Shown: positions 1 through 14,000, counted from the stretch's first letter. The stretch is 64,000 bases of DNA from Oxyruncus cristatus (GCA_013399855.1 VXAY01006938.1:1661753-1725752), one strand, 5' to 3'. The notes: generated from the sequence alone by a model not told the origin. Numbers and translations: made by a program.

Positions 1-2311
1 ACCCACTGAATCATTTCTTTTAGTTACAAAGAAAGTCACTTCATGAAGCTTCAGCTCCCTGATCTGCAGAGTGGTAGGCACTGATCTTTAACAATTTTCT
101 TAGATGCTACCTGAAATCAGGTCTGCAACATGCTCTCGTGACATGTCCTCTACAATTCCCAAACTTTTTCCACACTTTTCATACTGCTATTTTCAATACA
201 GCTATCATTTTTCCTGTACTCACAAACTCCCTTTCACAAAATAGCCTTGGAATTGCAGTTTTCTGTATACATAGCAAAACTCAGGACAAAAATTTTCTCA
301 GCCTACGAGGAAAACAGAAACAAAATTGCTATCTCTGAAATTACTAGGCAGAGACTGTGGCGTCCCTTTTTTTGACCACCTCTGTTTTACCAGACTTGAC
401 AATTAAGGAACTGTAGGAGGGAAACAATTTCTAAATGGGTAGAGTATATATTGATACTACCTCCTCACCTACTTTCTGTCCATCACTCATTCAAGCAGCA
501 ACCAAATTCCCCATCTGCAACATGAGTTCTCCACCAGGCATTCTGGGTATACACTTTTATTCACTATTAGCTGAAGAAACTGAAGACACATATTGTCCTT
601 TTTCGAAGCCTGAAAGAGATTGTTTTGAGAAATATATGACAAAACATGACTAGTAGTCACACTTCATGAAGACAAATAGGTGCCTCTTTGGATGTATTGC
701 AGAGAACCCTCAGAATGATGATGTTACTGTTGGGAGAGCTCCAGGTCTCAATAGTCAATTTTATCACAACCAAATATTCCTCAGCAGGAGTATGAGGGTA
801 TTTGGAGGAGGTGATGGAGCAAGTAGATGTATATCAACATGGTGGAACCATCAAAGGGAGTCAGTGTTTGGCATTTAGTACCAAGGGCTGGCCAGGAGAG
901 GGTGCTCTGGCAAGGAGCCAAACACGAAGGCTTCTGAGGCTGAAATGTGAGCTGAGCTGGAAATCCATGCAGATTACAGTGACTTCTGGGAAAGGCATTG
1001 CAGGTATCACACTTTGAACACAATAAAAGTGTTTAGAGCGTTGTCATGTTGAAACAGTGTAATTTTGTGTATGTTTTACCCACAAGGCCAAATAATCTCA
1101 AAGTCAGCATAATGTACCAAGTCTTAGGATTTTGTTTCAGACTTGCTTAGCTCTATCAAATGGTAGTGGAGATAGCTGGTGTTAAACTTGATGGCTACTG
1201 CAATAATGATTCCTTATCATTCCTTCCATTCTGAATGGTTTGGAAGGTTCCACTCAACAGGTTGCAGGAGAGGTTAGGAAATGAGGAATGAAGAAAGCAA
1301 TAAGGACTGATCCCCTAAAACCCATCCATATGCCTAGAGGGAAATGTTAGAGAAGATGTTTCCTGGTTAGAGATCTTCTGCACATCCTACTCTTGTTTTC
1401 TAAATTCAGTATTAGATAATATTTGAAATTAATTGTAAACAACGTGGAAATCAATGTTTAAGTGACAAATTGAATTATGGCATATCAAATCTGTCATCGA
1501 AACAGTCTCACTCTCTTCTTACGTTTGCTTTGCCAACCAAACCAATATTTTGTTTGTGAAGCACACAGACAAAGATTTACAAACACCATAAGAACATTTA
1601 AATACTCACAGATGTCGGAAAGCATTGAAAGTAGTTCCCATGCTAGCTCAGCAAACCAAATATGTTTAAATACCCACAGATGTCAGTTTGTTGCAACAAG
1701 TCATATCAGCAAATAAAATTCAAACAGTTGCTTTGCAAGGGATATTTCACTATAATTAGTGCCTCTGTCACACTTTCCTCAAGTAGGAAACCCACCATAC
1801 ACAAGCTCCTCCTTAAATTCACTACTAGCTTCTGTCTTAGCTTATCCATTGCAACTGTGTTTCCTTCTCAGAGATGCTGGGGACAAAATAGATGTTGACT
1901 CTTTGAGATTTCTAAATCAACTCCAAACATTCTTCAATTGATAATTTATTTGTTATTCCAGTTATATGCTATTCATTTAGTGAATATATTCAGTTTGCCA
2001 GTAGAGCAACTTACCTCAGGGACTTTACTTGAGTAGTGCCCAACAGATGTGGTTTTAGCAAGCTAAAATTAATGGGACACAAAAATGCACTCACTTATAT
2101 AAAATAGGAAAGATACTCTGGGATTGTAGGTATCTAGATAGTTGTCACAGCCCATAGTCAGCATATGAAAAGGAAGAAATTCAATATCTTTTGATACAGA
2201 GATATCTGAATGGAGCCTCCAAAATGTCACGAGTGAATTTAGAGTGTATGTGGACAGGGAGGACAAAGAGACAAGAAGAGCACTAGATGTTAATCGGAAG
2301 TGAAATTAATC
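1..2311. other. Unique AT-rich DNA, no gene seen
   Basis: No supported gene. Open frames are all below about 80 codons, lack flanking exon signals, and resemble no family I know. The only structure noticed is a diverged direct repeat of about 22 bases, listed separately at 1596-1686. Confidence 0.6.
1596..1686. repeat. Diverged direct repeat pair, spacing 68
   Basis: A block around TTTAAATACTCACAGATGTC (1597-1616) recurs with one change as TTTAAATACCCACAGATGTC (1665-1684). Each copy is preceded or followed at similar distance by a CAGCAAA-type motif. This looks like an old two-copy tandem duplication with a unit near 68 bases. No function is implied. Confidence 0.5.
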
Positions 2312-2462
2312 ACACCCTCTGTCCCTGCATGTATTTAAAAGATGTCCAGACATGGTGCTTAGAGACATGGTTTAGTGGTGGACTTGGCAGTGGTGGGTTA
2401 ACGGTTGGATTAGATGATTTTTCAGAGTCTTTTCAAACCTAAATGATTCTATGATCTTATGA
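2312..2462 (+). mobile_element. CR1 LINE 3' end fragment
   Basis: This is the 3' terminal part of a CR1 non-LTR retrotransposon in plus orientation. The recognisable order is a GACATGGTTTAGTGGTGGAC block, a GGTTGGATTAGATGATTTTT block, a CTTTTCAAACCTAAATGATT block, and then the octamer-type end ATTCTATGAT. CR1 copies are usually 5' truncated, and only about 150 bases of a full element of several kilobases remain here. It has no coding capacity. The divergence from the usual CR1 3' end looks substantial, suggesting an old insertion. Confidence 0.9.
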
Positions 2463-5400
2463 AATGTTCATAGGCACACTGTTTACGTGTTCTGTAGTAT
2501 AAATAAAAATACATATTATAAGATTGATTCCTTATACTTTAAGTTCAAAATATTAAAAAAATGTTTTTTCATCTGAGGAATATCAACATCTTGAATGAAA
2601 AATCAAACCAATATATTCTACTACCAAGAAAAGCTAGCGGTTTCCTAATGAATATGTAATGACTACATTAACATTTTTATTAGGCATAAGTCATAGTTTT
2701 TTCATATACATAAACACAGTGGACCATGCATGAAATTACTACTTTTCAAGAGAGTGAGTTGTGTTTCCTGTTGTAAAGACTTGTAAACCATTGCTTAACT
2801 GATGTGTGGTTTCCACTAACAAGGTTCTTTGGGATATCTTTTTTCTTCTATTTTTAGGAACCATATAGCAATGAAAGAACCACATTTTTCTACAACTCAT
2901 AGGTTTACCTAACAAAACATAACCAATATTGTAATCTAGCATGGAGAAACTGTCATGTTCCAGTTCAACAGTTTGCTTCCTTCTTAAGAGGACTGAAAAG
3001 AATTAGAGTCCTGCCTCTTCTAGAGCTTAAAGGGGAAGCTTAAAATTTCTTCCAGAGATTTTGAATCCTTTACAGAAAAAGGTCTGTCAAAATACAACTG
3101 ATTTTTTTTGGTTTCAGTAAAAATTTATGACTAATTCAAAGCAATTCATGTGTTGAAAATAAATTAACTATATTTGAATGAGCCCAAAGGTAAAGAAATT
3201 ATTTGTAACTAAATGAATGTCTTGGTTGCAAGTTCTCTTCTGCGAAAGAGTCCAAAGTCAGGTTAAATAGTTCTCCTGAGCTCAGTATTTTCATTTGCTC
3301 AAGATTCAACTAATCCTCCCTTAACATGGCCAGCAATTTAACAAGGTGGACTGTAATCTGAAGCACTGTCACTGTAAAAGTTCTAGATCATCCACCATGG
3401 AAATAAGTGCTATGTGCTGGTGGGGCAGACATGAGCCAGCTAGCCAGCTGTCTTTGATACACGCTCCCACTCTGTGTTGCTTCTCTCCCTGATCCCTCTT
3501 GTGAATAGCTCTTGTTCACACCTGCTTCCTCCCAGCATGCTGGTTCTTACCTCTCACCAGCACTCAAAAGGACTAAAAGCTGCCCCAGACATAGCTGACG
3601 ACAGGGCTGCAGATCCCCATGTGATGGAAAGATCCTGCAGACAGCAGAGGGATGACAGTAGCTCTGCAGTGAGCACCAGTCGCTGTCAATGGTTGGCAAA
3701 GGGACACACACAGGGTGCTCCATGTTGCTTAATTCAGCCACCTCTTCAGGGGAGATGTGCTGGCACGTGTGATGGGATGAGTTGCTGACGCAGAAGATGC
3801 AAGGGCAGGAAGCTGCTACAGGGGAGCAATAGGAAGCAGAAGGGAGGAATCGGTGAAAGGAATCTCTCTAAAATAGCTGAGAGCTCCCCATGCCCTTCTC
3901 TGTCCAAACTGTCCCAGAGCAACATCCCTGAAAATAAGTGTTCTTCTCACAGAGCAATCATGGGATTCTGCAGTTAATTTTCTGGGTGCAAAATAGCAGG
4001 TAGGTATATATTTTTATTTGTTTACTAATACAGTGGCAAATGCTTAAAAAAATCAGTTTTAATAACTACTGTGATAGTGATCAAAACACTGGAGAAGAAA
4101 ATTGAAACTCTGTGGAGGTCTGATAGAGTAAATCTGAAGGATGTGCTCTTTTAAAGTCAGTGAAGAGTCTTTGCTGAGCTTAGTGTTACCTGTATAATTT
4201 GATGTGGTAACAAGTTGATCAGTCCTGATTCTGAAAGATTTTGATAACTGCAAATCTACTGACTCTATTGTAAAGGTTAATTTCACAACTACTTACTGCC
4301 CAACAAATGCAACAAATTCTTATAACAAAATTGTTTGAGGCACAAGGTGCATTTCAGCACAAGGGTAAGAGATCACAACCCATTGGAAGCACATTTTATT
4401 GTTATTGTAAGATAGTTTGATTCAGTGTTTCACAAACAAAATTTACAGGCGTTGCACAGAAAAAGAATTTATTAATGTGTTAATGCTATCAAGGTTTTAA
4501 ATAAGACTGTACTAAACATTTGGAAAATTATAAAAATAAAAAACCCCTAAACACAAACTGAACATAGGGATTACAGCCACCATGAAAAGAACTAGCATCT
4601 TCACTCCTATCCAATCCACCACTTAATGAAGAAGTTTTGATCCAGAATCTTTATGCATGAGCTATTAGTTTTAGTCAGATCAGACAGATTTCCCACTGCA
4701 TGCAATACAATTTGGCCTCACTAAGCAGTTCCTCCCATGACACAGGAAAAGTGTAGAAATATTATTATACAGTTTTGTGCTTTCCTGAGTTTATGAAACC
4801 TAAGCCAAAAAGTGCTGTGGCTTTTATGTTAGTGCTGAATATGACTCCTACACTATGAAAAGCTGTGAAGCACAGACAATAAGCTCTGAGGAACTGACTG
4901 TGGTTGTTGACGATGATCTAAACAAATTGGAAAATGGTCTGTGTAAAATGATATGTCCATAAACTGGACCTATAAAAAACAGATTTTACTTCACATCTGT
5001 TGAATGACCCTCAAACAATACCAGAGACCTCAATATCTACTTTTCAAAGATTTTGCATTTAACAAATACGAAAGGCAGAATTGTTCTGCTATCAGGATTG
5101 ACTGAAGAGTAACATTTTTTATTATGTTGTGCCTGTTACATTAGGTTACAGTACTTAAGCTCTAAGGATGGTGATTTTGGCATATGAAGACCCATCAGAA
5201 TAATCTCCTCTACTTGGGCTTGGACAGGTACATCAATTAGCCTATTTTGGCTTCCTTGTGAGTCATCTGATTGCTTGGGAAGAATGTATGGAAAGGCAAC
5301 GCAGGATATTCTGGATTTTGGCAGAAAGTAAAGGAATCAAACAAAATACTCAAATATTTTTGACTGGACATTATCCTTGTAAATGCCATATTTAACATGC

Positions 5401-6487
5401 AAGTATTGTGGTGTTTCAAATGAGGCAGAGGAAAGCTCCTGCTGTATAGCTAACCAACCTAAGGTCTGCCTTCAGAGAATATTGTATTTCATATGTGAGA
5501 AAGATTCTCAAATCAAAGTCATAAGAAGACCTGAAGTGGTAAGAACCAAAATAAAAATCAAAGATGATCCCTGGAAAAGCAATTTTTTTGCTTAAGTATT
5601 TTGCTAAAGTTTTCTTTAAAACAAACTTTTTGGATGATGGTGAACACACATGACTGAGAAGCAGCTGTTACCCAGAAGAAATGACTCTCATATTGTAGGT
5701 ATTGTCCAACTCTTCAGATTATATCACCAGACCGGGTAAATTAAGTTTAATTCTGGCTGATGAAGCCCACAGAATAGAGAATACAGAATCATGGCAAATC
5801 TCACTTTTGGAATTATAATAAAGAGCTTGAAAAACTCTAACCATTTTTATATGTTTTTCCTTTTAAGGCTTCTGGGGCTAGGGCCGTCAGTGTTCAGTAC
5901 ATCTGTAATACAATACAATTTGTATACAAGCATAACATGCTGTTTATGGGTTGAAAAAGTATAGAATATAAAATTTTCATATCTTATAGAGTGAACTAAC
6001 AGTGATCATGGCAACTATTTTCTTTTGCATTTCTACTGTGGCCAAAGGAAAATGATATGACCTATCTATATTTTATGTAGGTTTTTGACTTCTAGTTTCT
6101 AAAACACTGTACAAGCACAGACTTGTATAGCAAGACTATTTAGCTAGAGGGCTATACTGTACTCCCCAGTTATTTTTAAAATTTTAATGTTTTTATTTCA
6201 TTATATTTTGTCTGGTTAGTTCATTTTACCTTTTTCATATTTATTATTGAAGTTTTTTCTGTTTATGTGTGTATGTGTACTTGCACTTATTTCCTGGTTT
6301 TAGTAATGTTAAAGTAGATTCATATACTTATCACAACATTTTTGGTGGAAGGGTCACAAAAACTATTTTCACTAATTTTGAAAGGTTGCCCATCAAAGAT
6401 TCACAAACAACCAAATGCCATAAACAGCCAAAGATAAAATCTCCAACATACACAATCAATGAGTTTTCTTCTTATTGCATATAAACT
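2463..6487. other. Unique DNA, no gene seen
   Basis: No supported gene or RNA. The interval 3400-3990 is noticeably more GC-rich than its surroundings and carries overlapping frames of 104 codons (plus, 3474-3788) and 64 codons (minus). Neither resembles a known protein, and the overlap itself argues that they are chance frames. I recognise no repeat family here. Confidence 0.55.
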
Positions 6488-6622
6488 TTCTTATATATTA
6501 AGTTTTATATATTAGGTTATATATTAAGTTATATATATAATATATAATAGTATAATAATAATATATAAAATAATATATTGTATATAACATATATAATTTT
6601 TATATTAACTTATATATTTTCT
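6488..6622. repeat. AT-rich minisatellite / TA microsatellite
   Basis: Several tandem, imperfect units of the type TTATATATTAAGT are followed by a run of TA dinucleotides and TAATA units. The segment is almost entirely A and T. Such tracts melt easily and vary in length. Confidence 0.85.
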
Positions 6623-6683
6623 TGTTATTATGCATATCAGGTGGAACAACAGCCAAGGAAATTGGCTTGACACAACAGTATGT

Positions 6684-6767
6684 TCTAATAAAAGAATAAA
6701 AGAAGGAAAAGAAGATGAAGGAGTAAAGAAGGTTGGAAGAAAGCAAGGAAAGTAAGAAAGGAAGATC
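6684..6767. repeat. Purine-rich (GA) low-complexity tract
   Basis: About 84 bases on the plus strand are nearly all A and G, built from irregular GAAGGAAAAGAAG-type units. It lies just after the AT-rich minisatellite, with about 60 bases of ordinary sequence between them. Confidence 0.75.
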
Positions 6768-9561
6768 AAACACTGCTACCCGTATGAGGCATGTGTTGGT
6801 TACAAGAAGTATACACCTGTTTGTGTAATACTGATTCTGCTCTAAAATTTGTCAGGAAACAGTGGTTTTACTTTTCCCTTAGAATTATTCTAGACTTTTC
6901 ACATTTATGCAGGAATAGACTGAAAAAATGGCTGCTGGAAGGCAGAGGAAATAAAAAATGCTGTGGTAAGAGTGGGGTGGAGGAATCCAACAGGAGGAAG
7001 AAGAAGAAGCGTTATCCAGACTGCCAAAGACAGATGTCTGCTTTCTGAAATCACCTGTGGAAGCAGAAGGTAGTGGAGAAAACTGCTTCCCTCTTCCTTT
7101 TTGACTGGGTTGAAAACTCAGTTCCATCTTTTAAAACTTTTTTGACTAGAAAATTTCTGCCAGCTCTGAACAAATCATAATCTATCCCAGGCAAATCCTG
7201 GTGTAGAGAAACATGCAGAAACTGATGAGAACAATTCTCAATCCACCATCTAGATTTCTGAATGTGAAGGTGCAGAAGGTTTTGTTGGAATTGCTCTGTT
7301 GATCTTTAAATTTACTTGTGTCTGGGAACATAAAGATGATATACATGGAAGTATTAGGACATGTTGGATGAGTATTAATCATTTCTTTAAAGAGGGGTTG
7401 CTGGAGATCAACTGGCAGGAAACTTGTCCCTTTCTTCCTGCACTCTGGCATCAACATGATAGTGATCCTGAAAAGATCATTAAGGTATCATGTCAAACTA
7501 TAGTACCAGCAGCAATGGACCAGTCAGTGTCCATGTGAATGTGGGTCAGTTCTGAGAAACAGACTCGGAATTGCATACCTACAGCTCAGACAGAAAAGCC
7601 GTTCCTTGACAAAGTGTGCATAGCAGTTATGATTTAAGTCTTTTCCCAAGATGTAAATATTGATTTTTTTTTTTTTTAAAAAAAACACTAATAAAATGAG
7701 CAATGCCTGCTTTGCCTACCTTTATTCCACTGGTAATAGTGCTATTCTTCAGAGTAATAGCATGTGAGCACATTAGTAAACACAGCAAGCATCCATAAGT
7801 GTCAGATCCCTTTATGCAATCAGCAGGCACCAAAGAGGATTAATATTTAATCATTCATTAGGAACACACAGAGACCAAAAAGAATATGACTTGGTTTTAA
7901 ATGTATTGGTGCAAAGCTTAAAGAAAGTTGCATGGGTCTATGGAAAAACAACTCACAAATGTAGTAAATACATTGTAGAGGTGCTGTTATAGAACGCTTT
8001 CTATTTTTATATTTATATGTACACATCCTGTTAGGAGCATCTAGTCTGCAGCATAAAAAGCTAACATACAAGTAAACTGAAGATCTATGAGGCTGATTAT
8101 TGAATATACTCCAGGAAAGAAACAAACCTCAATTTTAAAGCATATATTGGCTGCTACCAGACTTTATCTTTCACTGTTAAGTTCACCTCTTCAGTCTTTA
8201 TCAGCTGCCGTCTTCACGTGGGATTTAATACCATTATAACTTCCCATTTTTACACAGCAGAAGCAAACTCCATTCAAAATACAATAAGTAGAGATCTGCA
8301 AAACTTGGTGGGCTGCCAATGACTGTGTTGCTGCAAATAGGAACATTGGTTGTTCTTCCCCAAAGTGTTGTTTTTCCCCAAAGCTGTAACATACAATCTC
8401 TTTGGAGATATTTCTAGTGTCCTTGCAGTAGATCTCTGATACTGAAAACTCCCTAAGAACATCCTGAAAAATTTCCCATAACCCACATATCTGAGACTGC
8501 CAGGGTGCACACGTGAAAAATACATCAGTCAAGGAATTGCCATAGCAAAACAGTATGATTTCAAGCACCGACTGCTTCTGTGACCACATCTTTAGGAAGG
8601 GACCATGCAGAAAGTTTATGACCAGAAATGTGGATTGCAGATCTGCGGCATGCTTACCTCTTCTCAGAATGGAAATGCAAGCTCATTCACACAACAGTGC
8701 ACACACACATGCATATTCTGAAACCAAAGCCATTGACTACACCTATTTCATATTTGTATCATATTTGTTTACTTGAGACTAGTTTGACCTTTACTAAATG
8801 ATTGCAAATTATATTATTTTTGGCTTTTCACTGCTAGGAGCCCAGTGTAAAACTGTGCCTTTGCGCTTTACCATCACCATCATGGTTAATTGACACTGAC
8901 ACTTAAAGGATATCAGGATATATGTGTGTGGGAGTTCAGCTCCATAATTTTTACAGAATGCTTTTCCAGCCTAGGGGAAGTCACATTTGTTTTTAATTTT
9001 CTAGAGTGAAAAAGAAATTAATTTTGCATTCAAAACTCTTTGGGAAACTAAAACGAGAGCAGTTGTAAATGGTAGAATCTCTGTATGGTGACTGTGTGAT
9101 TACAGGTGATAAAATGGTTGTCAGACAAAATATTGCTGTCATTGCTACTAAGACCATCTCCATGCACACAACTTCTCATGCCCTGTATTACCTAGGGAAT
9201 TGACCTAGTCTAACGCTGTGCATGCATTATCCTTAGTCCTGAGGCATGTGAAATGTGAACCCTAACACGTATTTCAGGAGTGGAGCGGTAAGAATTTGTG
9301 TGTCACGTCGTGTTCCTACTGCAACAACTCCATCTCATTAAATGCAATGAGTGACAGAGTTTGAATTCTGCAGAATGCGGTATGGGCAGATCAGTCAGAG
9401 AATAACCTGCTGTTTCTCTTTTGTCTTTATTTCAATGTACATAATGTTTATAGTCTGTTTTCATGACACAAATTGTGTTCAGGAATTTGAGATCACAGTC
9501 AACAAACCACAGAGCCCTAGTGAGAGAGCTGACTCTCCACCTCAGGGCGCTGCTCTTATGT
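6768..9561. other. Unique DNA, no gene seen
   Basis: No supported gene. A T15A8 homopolymer pair lies at 7663-7685. The longest frame is 132 codons on the minus strand (8191-8589); it overlaps an 83-codon minus frame and resembles no family I know. Confidence 0.55.
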
Positions 9562-9583
9562 GGGGGTGGGTTGGGGGGGTGGG
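9562..9583 (+). other. G-quadruplex-capable G run
   Basis: On the plus strand four G runs of 5, 3, 7 and 3 are separated by loops of one or two bases (GGGGGTGGGTTGGGGGGGTG, then GG). This satisfies the usual G3+N1-7 quadruplex rule with very short loops, the class that is most stable in vitro. The surroundings are AT-rich with no promoter context, so a function is not implied. Confidence 0.8.
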
Positions 9584-10342
9584 TGTCATAACAGGCAGTG
9601 GTCTCAGCCTTTTTAAAATCTTACATTTTCCAAAGCTGTAAAATTTCAAATAACTTGTTCTCTGCTTCTATTGAATCTTGTCTAGCTTTTGCCTGGGAGT
9701 TTAGACAGTTCCATCACTTTTGCTCACTAACTGCTCTCAGGCACCATGCAATTTCACAGTTTCCAAAGTTACCTAAACCACTTTCTTTTTGCACCTGGAT
9801 GAATCCTGATTTCCTTTCACTTATTTGTGGACTTGAATTGGAACTGATTTACCACTTCTCTCCCAGAAATGCTTCATTTCTGTGGTCACCAAGAGCTGGA
9901 CCTGCTTGTGTCTTTTTTTTGGTTTCTTGTATCTCCCAGATGCATTCTGTGGTGTAAATGAAGTTTGTCACTAAATGAATACCAAGTAGCTGTTTAGCTA
10001 CGTGATGCTCACCAAGATCCTAGAAAAATATTATATTTCGAAGGCAAGAAGAAAAGAGCAGGGCAGGCATGTAATAGAAGTGCCAACAGTTGTCTGCTGC
10101 AGGGATCAGGAAGTCATCATGTACCTTTGCATCCTCTGGAGACCGTAGGTGGAAAGTCAGGCTAATCACACAGATAGACATACACAGAATCACATGGACA
10201 CAAAAGCTCACCCCTTACCACTCTGCTTACTCTTGTCCCTGTCAAGTCAAATGCAGTAAATAAAATCTGGGACAACTTATTTCTCTGTGCTGAGAGTTAC
10301 ACGCTTCCCAAAGAGCACAGAACTATTCAATGATATGAAGGG

Positions 10343-10371
10343 TTATTTTATTTTATTTTAGTTTAGTTTAA
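10343..10371. repeat. (TTTTA)n microsatellite
   Basis: Short pentanucleotide repeat, TTATTTTATTTTATTTTAG followed by two degenerate GTTTA units. An A-rich run lies further on at 10431-10453. Confidence 0.85.
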
Positions 10372-10822
10372 AATTACTACTATATACCTAGATCTAGGCC
10401 CTTCAGCTAGAACAGATACATGTACATGAGGAAAAAAAAAAAGAAAAAAAAAGTAAAGTAGTTATAGAACATTGCCTATGAAGTGTCACACACTTCTTTG
10501 GTTGTGAAAAAAAACACTTAAAGGGGCTTCTTACCATTTTAATGTACATGTTTTGCATGAAAAAGAGCCTCACCATTTACAGAAGAAATTCAGAAGCTTT
10601 TTTCTGAAGCTGAAGTTGGTGTTTCATTGTGGGTAGCTATACTTGCATACAGCAGGCTAAACTGACAAACTGACTCCCTTATGATTTTTCAGGGACAGGG
10701 TAATGGGAGTCAGTGATTCTGAAAAGATGAGAAGCCAAGGGATGTTCTGGGAGAAGGACTGAACTCCTAAGACAAAGAGACCTTGTTTCTGAGATAGTGT
10801 ATGCGGTACCACTATTACCAAA

Positions 10823-11081
10823 AAATAGCAGCAGTATGCCCAGGTGGTCAAGAAGGCTAAGGACAGCCTTGGCCTGTATCAGAAATAGTGTGGCTGACAG
10901 GACCATGGCAGTAGTCATCCCCATGTACTCAGCCACACCTCGAGTACTGTGTTCAGTTCAAAAAATGTGTGGATATGGCACTTGAGGACATGGTTTAATG
11001 GTGAACATTGTGGTGGTGCTACACTGATGGTTGGATTTGATGATCTTAAAGAACTTTTCCAACTTTAATTGTTCTATGACA
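10823..11081 (+). mobile_element. CR1 LINE, reverse-transcriptase fragment joined to 3' end by internal deletion
   Basis: The first part (10823-10965) encodes recognisable CR1 ORF2 text downstream of the reverse transcriptase core: the frame beginning at 10797 contains ALACIRNSVADR and VIPMYSA. Then, without the several hundred bases that normally follow, the sequence jumps near 10966-10977 to the CR1 3' terminal block (GAGGACATGGTTTAATGGTG, GATGATCTTAAAGAACTTTT). It ends in a single degenerate octamer, TTGTTCTATGAC. Stops and frameshifts make it non-coding. The copy is 5' truncated and internally deleted. Confidence 0.9.
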
Positions 11082-14000
11082 ACAGCTATAATTAATGGTC
11101 CTTTACAGGATTTCTGTGCTGTTCTTGTTGCAGTCTATTTTATTTTATGTCAAACTTCTCTCCATAGTTTCCTTTTGCTCACCAAAATTTTGCTTATATT
11201 TGCTGCATACATAGCGAAAGAGATTATATCTCCTTTACTAGCTTTGTACTATTTTCAGTGGGCATTTCTCCTTAGGAAAGTCATTTAAACCTCCAAAATC
11301 TTAGCGATTACAGCTAAAAATATAGTCACCCAATCACTTAAAAAATGGAAAGTTACCAAGGCTTTTCAGTGGATGTCAAATAACTAAAGACACATACAAT
11401 GCTTCTCACAGGGTGAACTGTGTTCACTGAGGCAGGCTAGTAAGAAGCATCAACCACTGTGTAAAGAGTTAAGAGAGTGAAAGAGGAAGCTTAAAAGAAG
11501 GTGTTGCAAAAACCTCCTGCCTATACCCAAGAAATTTTTGCTCCTTAAGAACATTTCTTAGCAATTTTTGTCACAGAATCTCAAGATCTCAAAAAATATA
11601 CGAAAAATTCTATCAGATAAATTTAACATGCAAAGTACTTGTTAATCTTTTTTACTCTCACTTTTGTAGCAAGTATAATTGGGTAACAAAAACAGTTAGC
11701 GGACGTAAATATAGTTGAAGATCATAGTTCCCAAAATTTTTCCTTTAAATAATTTTTTTGAATTGTGTCCATTTTCCAAACAGTCTACACTTATCTGAAC
11801 ATTTATGAAAGCAAAACACTGTTACCTCTTTTTCAATATTACTCGACTTAGCAGCAGAATTTGGCAAGATTCTAGTCATGTTTAGGAAAGATAACATAGA
11901 AATAATTGTATGTCTTTTTTCTCCTCTCTTCCAAAACACTTATAAAAAACTTTCTATTCAAGGTGCAGAAATGCTGTCTTTAGTTGCTGACATCAGTATT
12001 ATCTGTTCAGACCAGGGGGAATTTGGTGGTTAAAATTCAATGCAAATATATTTCTCCTAATGTCCCATGAAAATATGGTTAAAAAAAAAAATAAAATCCT
12101 GTCCTGGGGTCATAACTCTAATGCTGAAAGATTCTGAATCCTGAATGTAGTGATTAATGATTGAGAAATCTGCATACCAAAAAGCTACACTGAGTGAAGG
12201 CAAAGACGTTTCAATGCCAGGAAGTAATTAATAAATGGCAAGAATACTGTTAGTTTACAAGGTTATGTTTAACTGGTAGTGATGTCACAGAGCTGGGTAA
12301 ATTGTAGAACTGCATTAATGATCCCCAGACCCCAAATCTCAGCTCTGATTAAACCTGAGTCATAGACTAATGAAGAGGCATTTATATTTTCAATCTGTGC
12401 CATAAATAACTGCGCAGCATTGAAGTCATCTAATAAGGAGTCAGAAGATGTTGCCTTACAACTATAAGCACAATTTAGGAGATGTTTATTTCAAAAGAGA
12501 TTTTTTTTCTTAAATGATGCATTAAAAGTCACACAGATGAACTACTCAAACCTGTCAACACAGTTTCTTCTGGGAAACTGTCATGTCCACTGCAAACAAC
12601 AAAGTTCTTCAAACACAGAAGTTTAGCAGAATGTATGTCCTTGTAGTAAATGACACACTTTTAAGTGGGGAGAAAACTCAACAGTAAAGATGACCTTTGA
12701 CTAAGAAGAACCTTTCAAATTTAGATGGAGGGCTTTTTTGCCAATGGGTAAAGAGATGATTACAGTGCACCCTATTGGACACATTCTTAGGTTATACTTA
12801 ATTATAAGCCATATATGTCCTTTTCACCTGTAGTAAGAGGCTGGGTTTAACACTTTTTCTATGCAGGAATTAGCCTCCCAAATTTCTGGTGCTTAGAATA
12901 ATGATTTTGCGCTAAAAGCCTCCCAAAAGACTACTACTCCAGTACTGCAATATTAGCAGAGACTATCACCAAAATAAGTCTAGCAATGAACTCCAGCACT
13001 TATGCATAGGTAGTTACATTCACTATATTTTTAACTATCTGAAGTTTTGAAGCTAATACTGATTCTGGGAAAAACTTCATTAGAGTAAGAGCTGTAATTT
13101 ATTAATCTGAAACTATTTTCAATAAATTACAGATTACTGAAGTGGCACAACTATGCTTAAAAAAATCAGAGGGATTAGTAAGCAAGAATACAAATTTTCA
13201 TTGGATTATAAGCAGCCACTATGCATTTTACACAAATATCTCCAAATATGAGTATCATTAATAGAATTTTATTTGCAGGCAAGGAACTCAAAAAAACAAT
13301 TTGATTGTGTAACAGAATTTTTCAGCCTTTCTAGTGTTTGCTTGACTAATTGACTTCTATGGTTAATTGTAGACTTGCTTACATAATTTATTATGAGTTG
13401 AATTTTTGCTTTACTTATATGTGAATAAATATTATTTTAATATCTTTCATCCCCAAAGGGAAGACCTCTAAAACACAGCACTTTTCTATATTTTATATTT
13501 AGTGCACTTTTTCCTAATTTATTACTCTTAGTCAAATAGCTTTTAAAGAGCCAACCTGAACTTGTTGATAAAGCAGAGAAACATATAATCATTACTTTGA
13601 GGCAGAGGCATATTCCTGAACAGTTTTTTCCACAGACAGTAGTCCAAAAACTGCAACTGTAGCTGTCAGTAACTGCTGTTGCAGCTTGTGAAGTGGACAG
13701 GGGCTGAAGAAAGAGAGTTTCACCTGACGAAGTTGTTTATAAAATACAGGTGAGGGTGAGACTGGTTATTGAAGCAGTCACCAGAGAAACCAAAAGTGCA
13801 TAAGTTATGGAGAATTTTATAACCACAAAACATGAAGTAGGCAGGACAGAGAAAAGAATAGCCCCTGACACAAAATAGAACTCGAGGAATAGCAGACCCA
13901 TACTGCCTTGCCCAACTGACTTGCACCCATCTAGACTGCATCTTGACATCAGGTCAGGAGCAGAGACAGAACAACTACAGTTTTAACATGATCCCTGCCC

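Noticed and set aside
8191..8589. 132-codon minus-strand frame
   Set aside because: Overlaps another open minus frame, has no family resemblance, and lies in ordinary AT-rich DNA.
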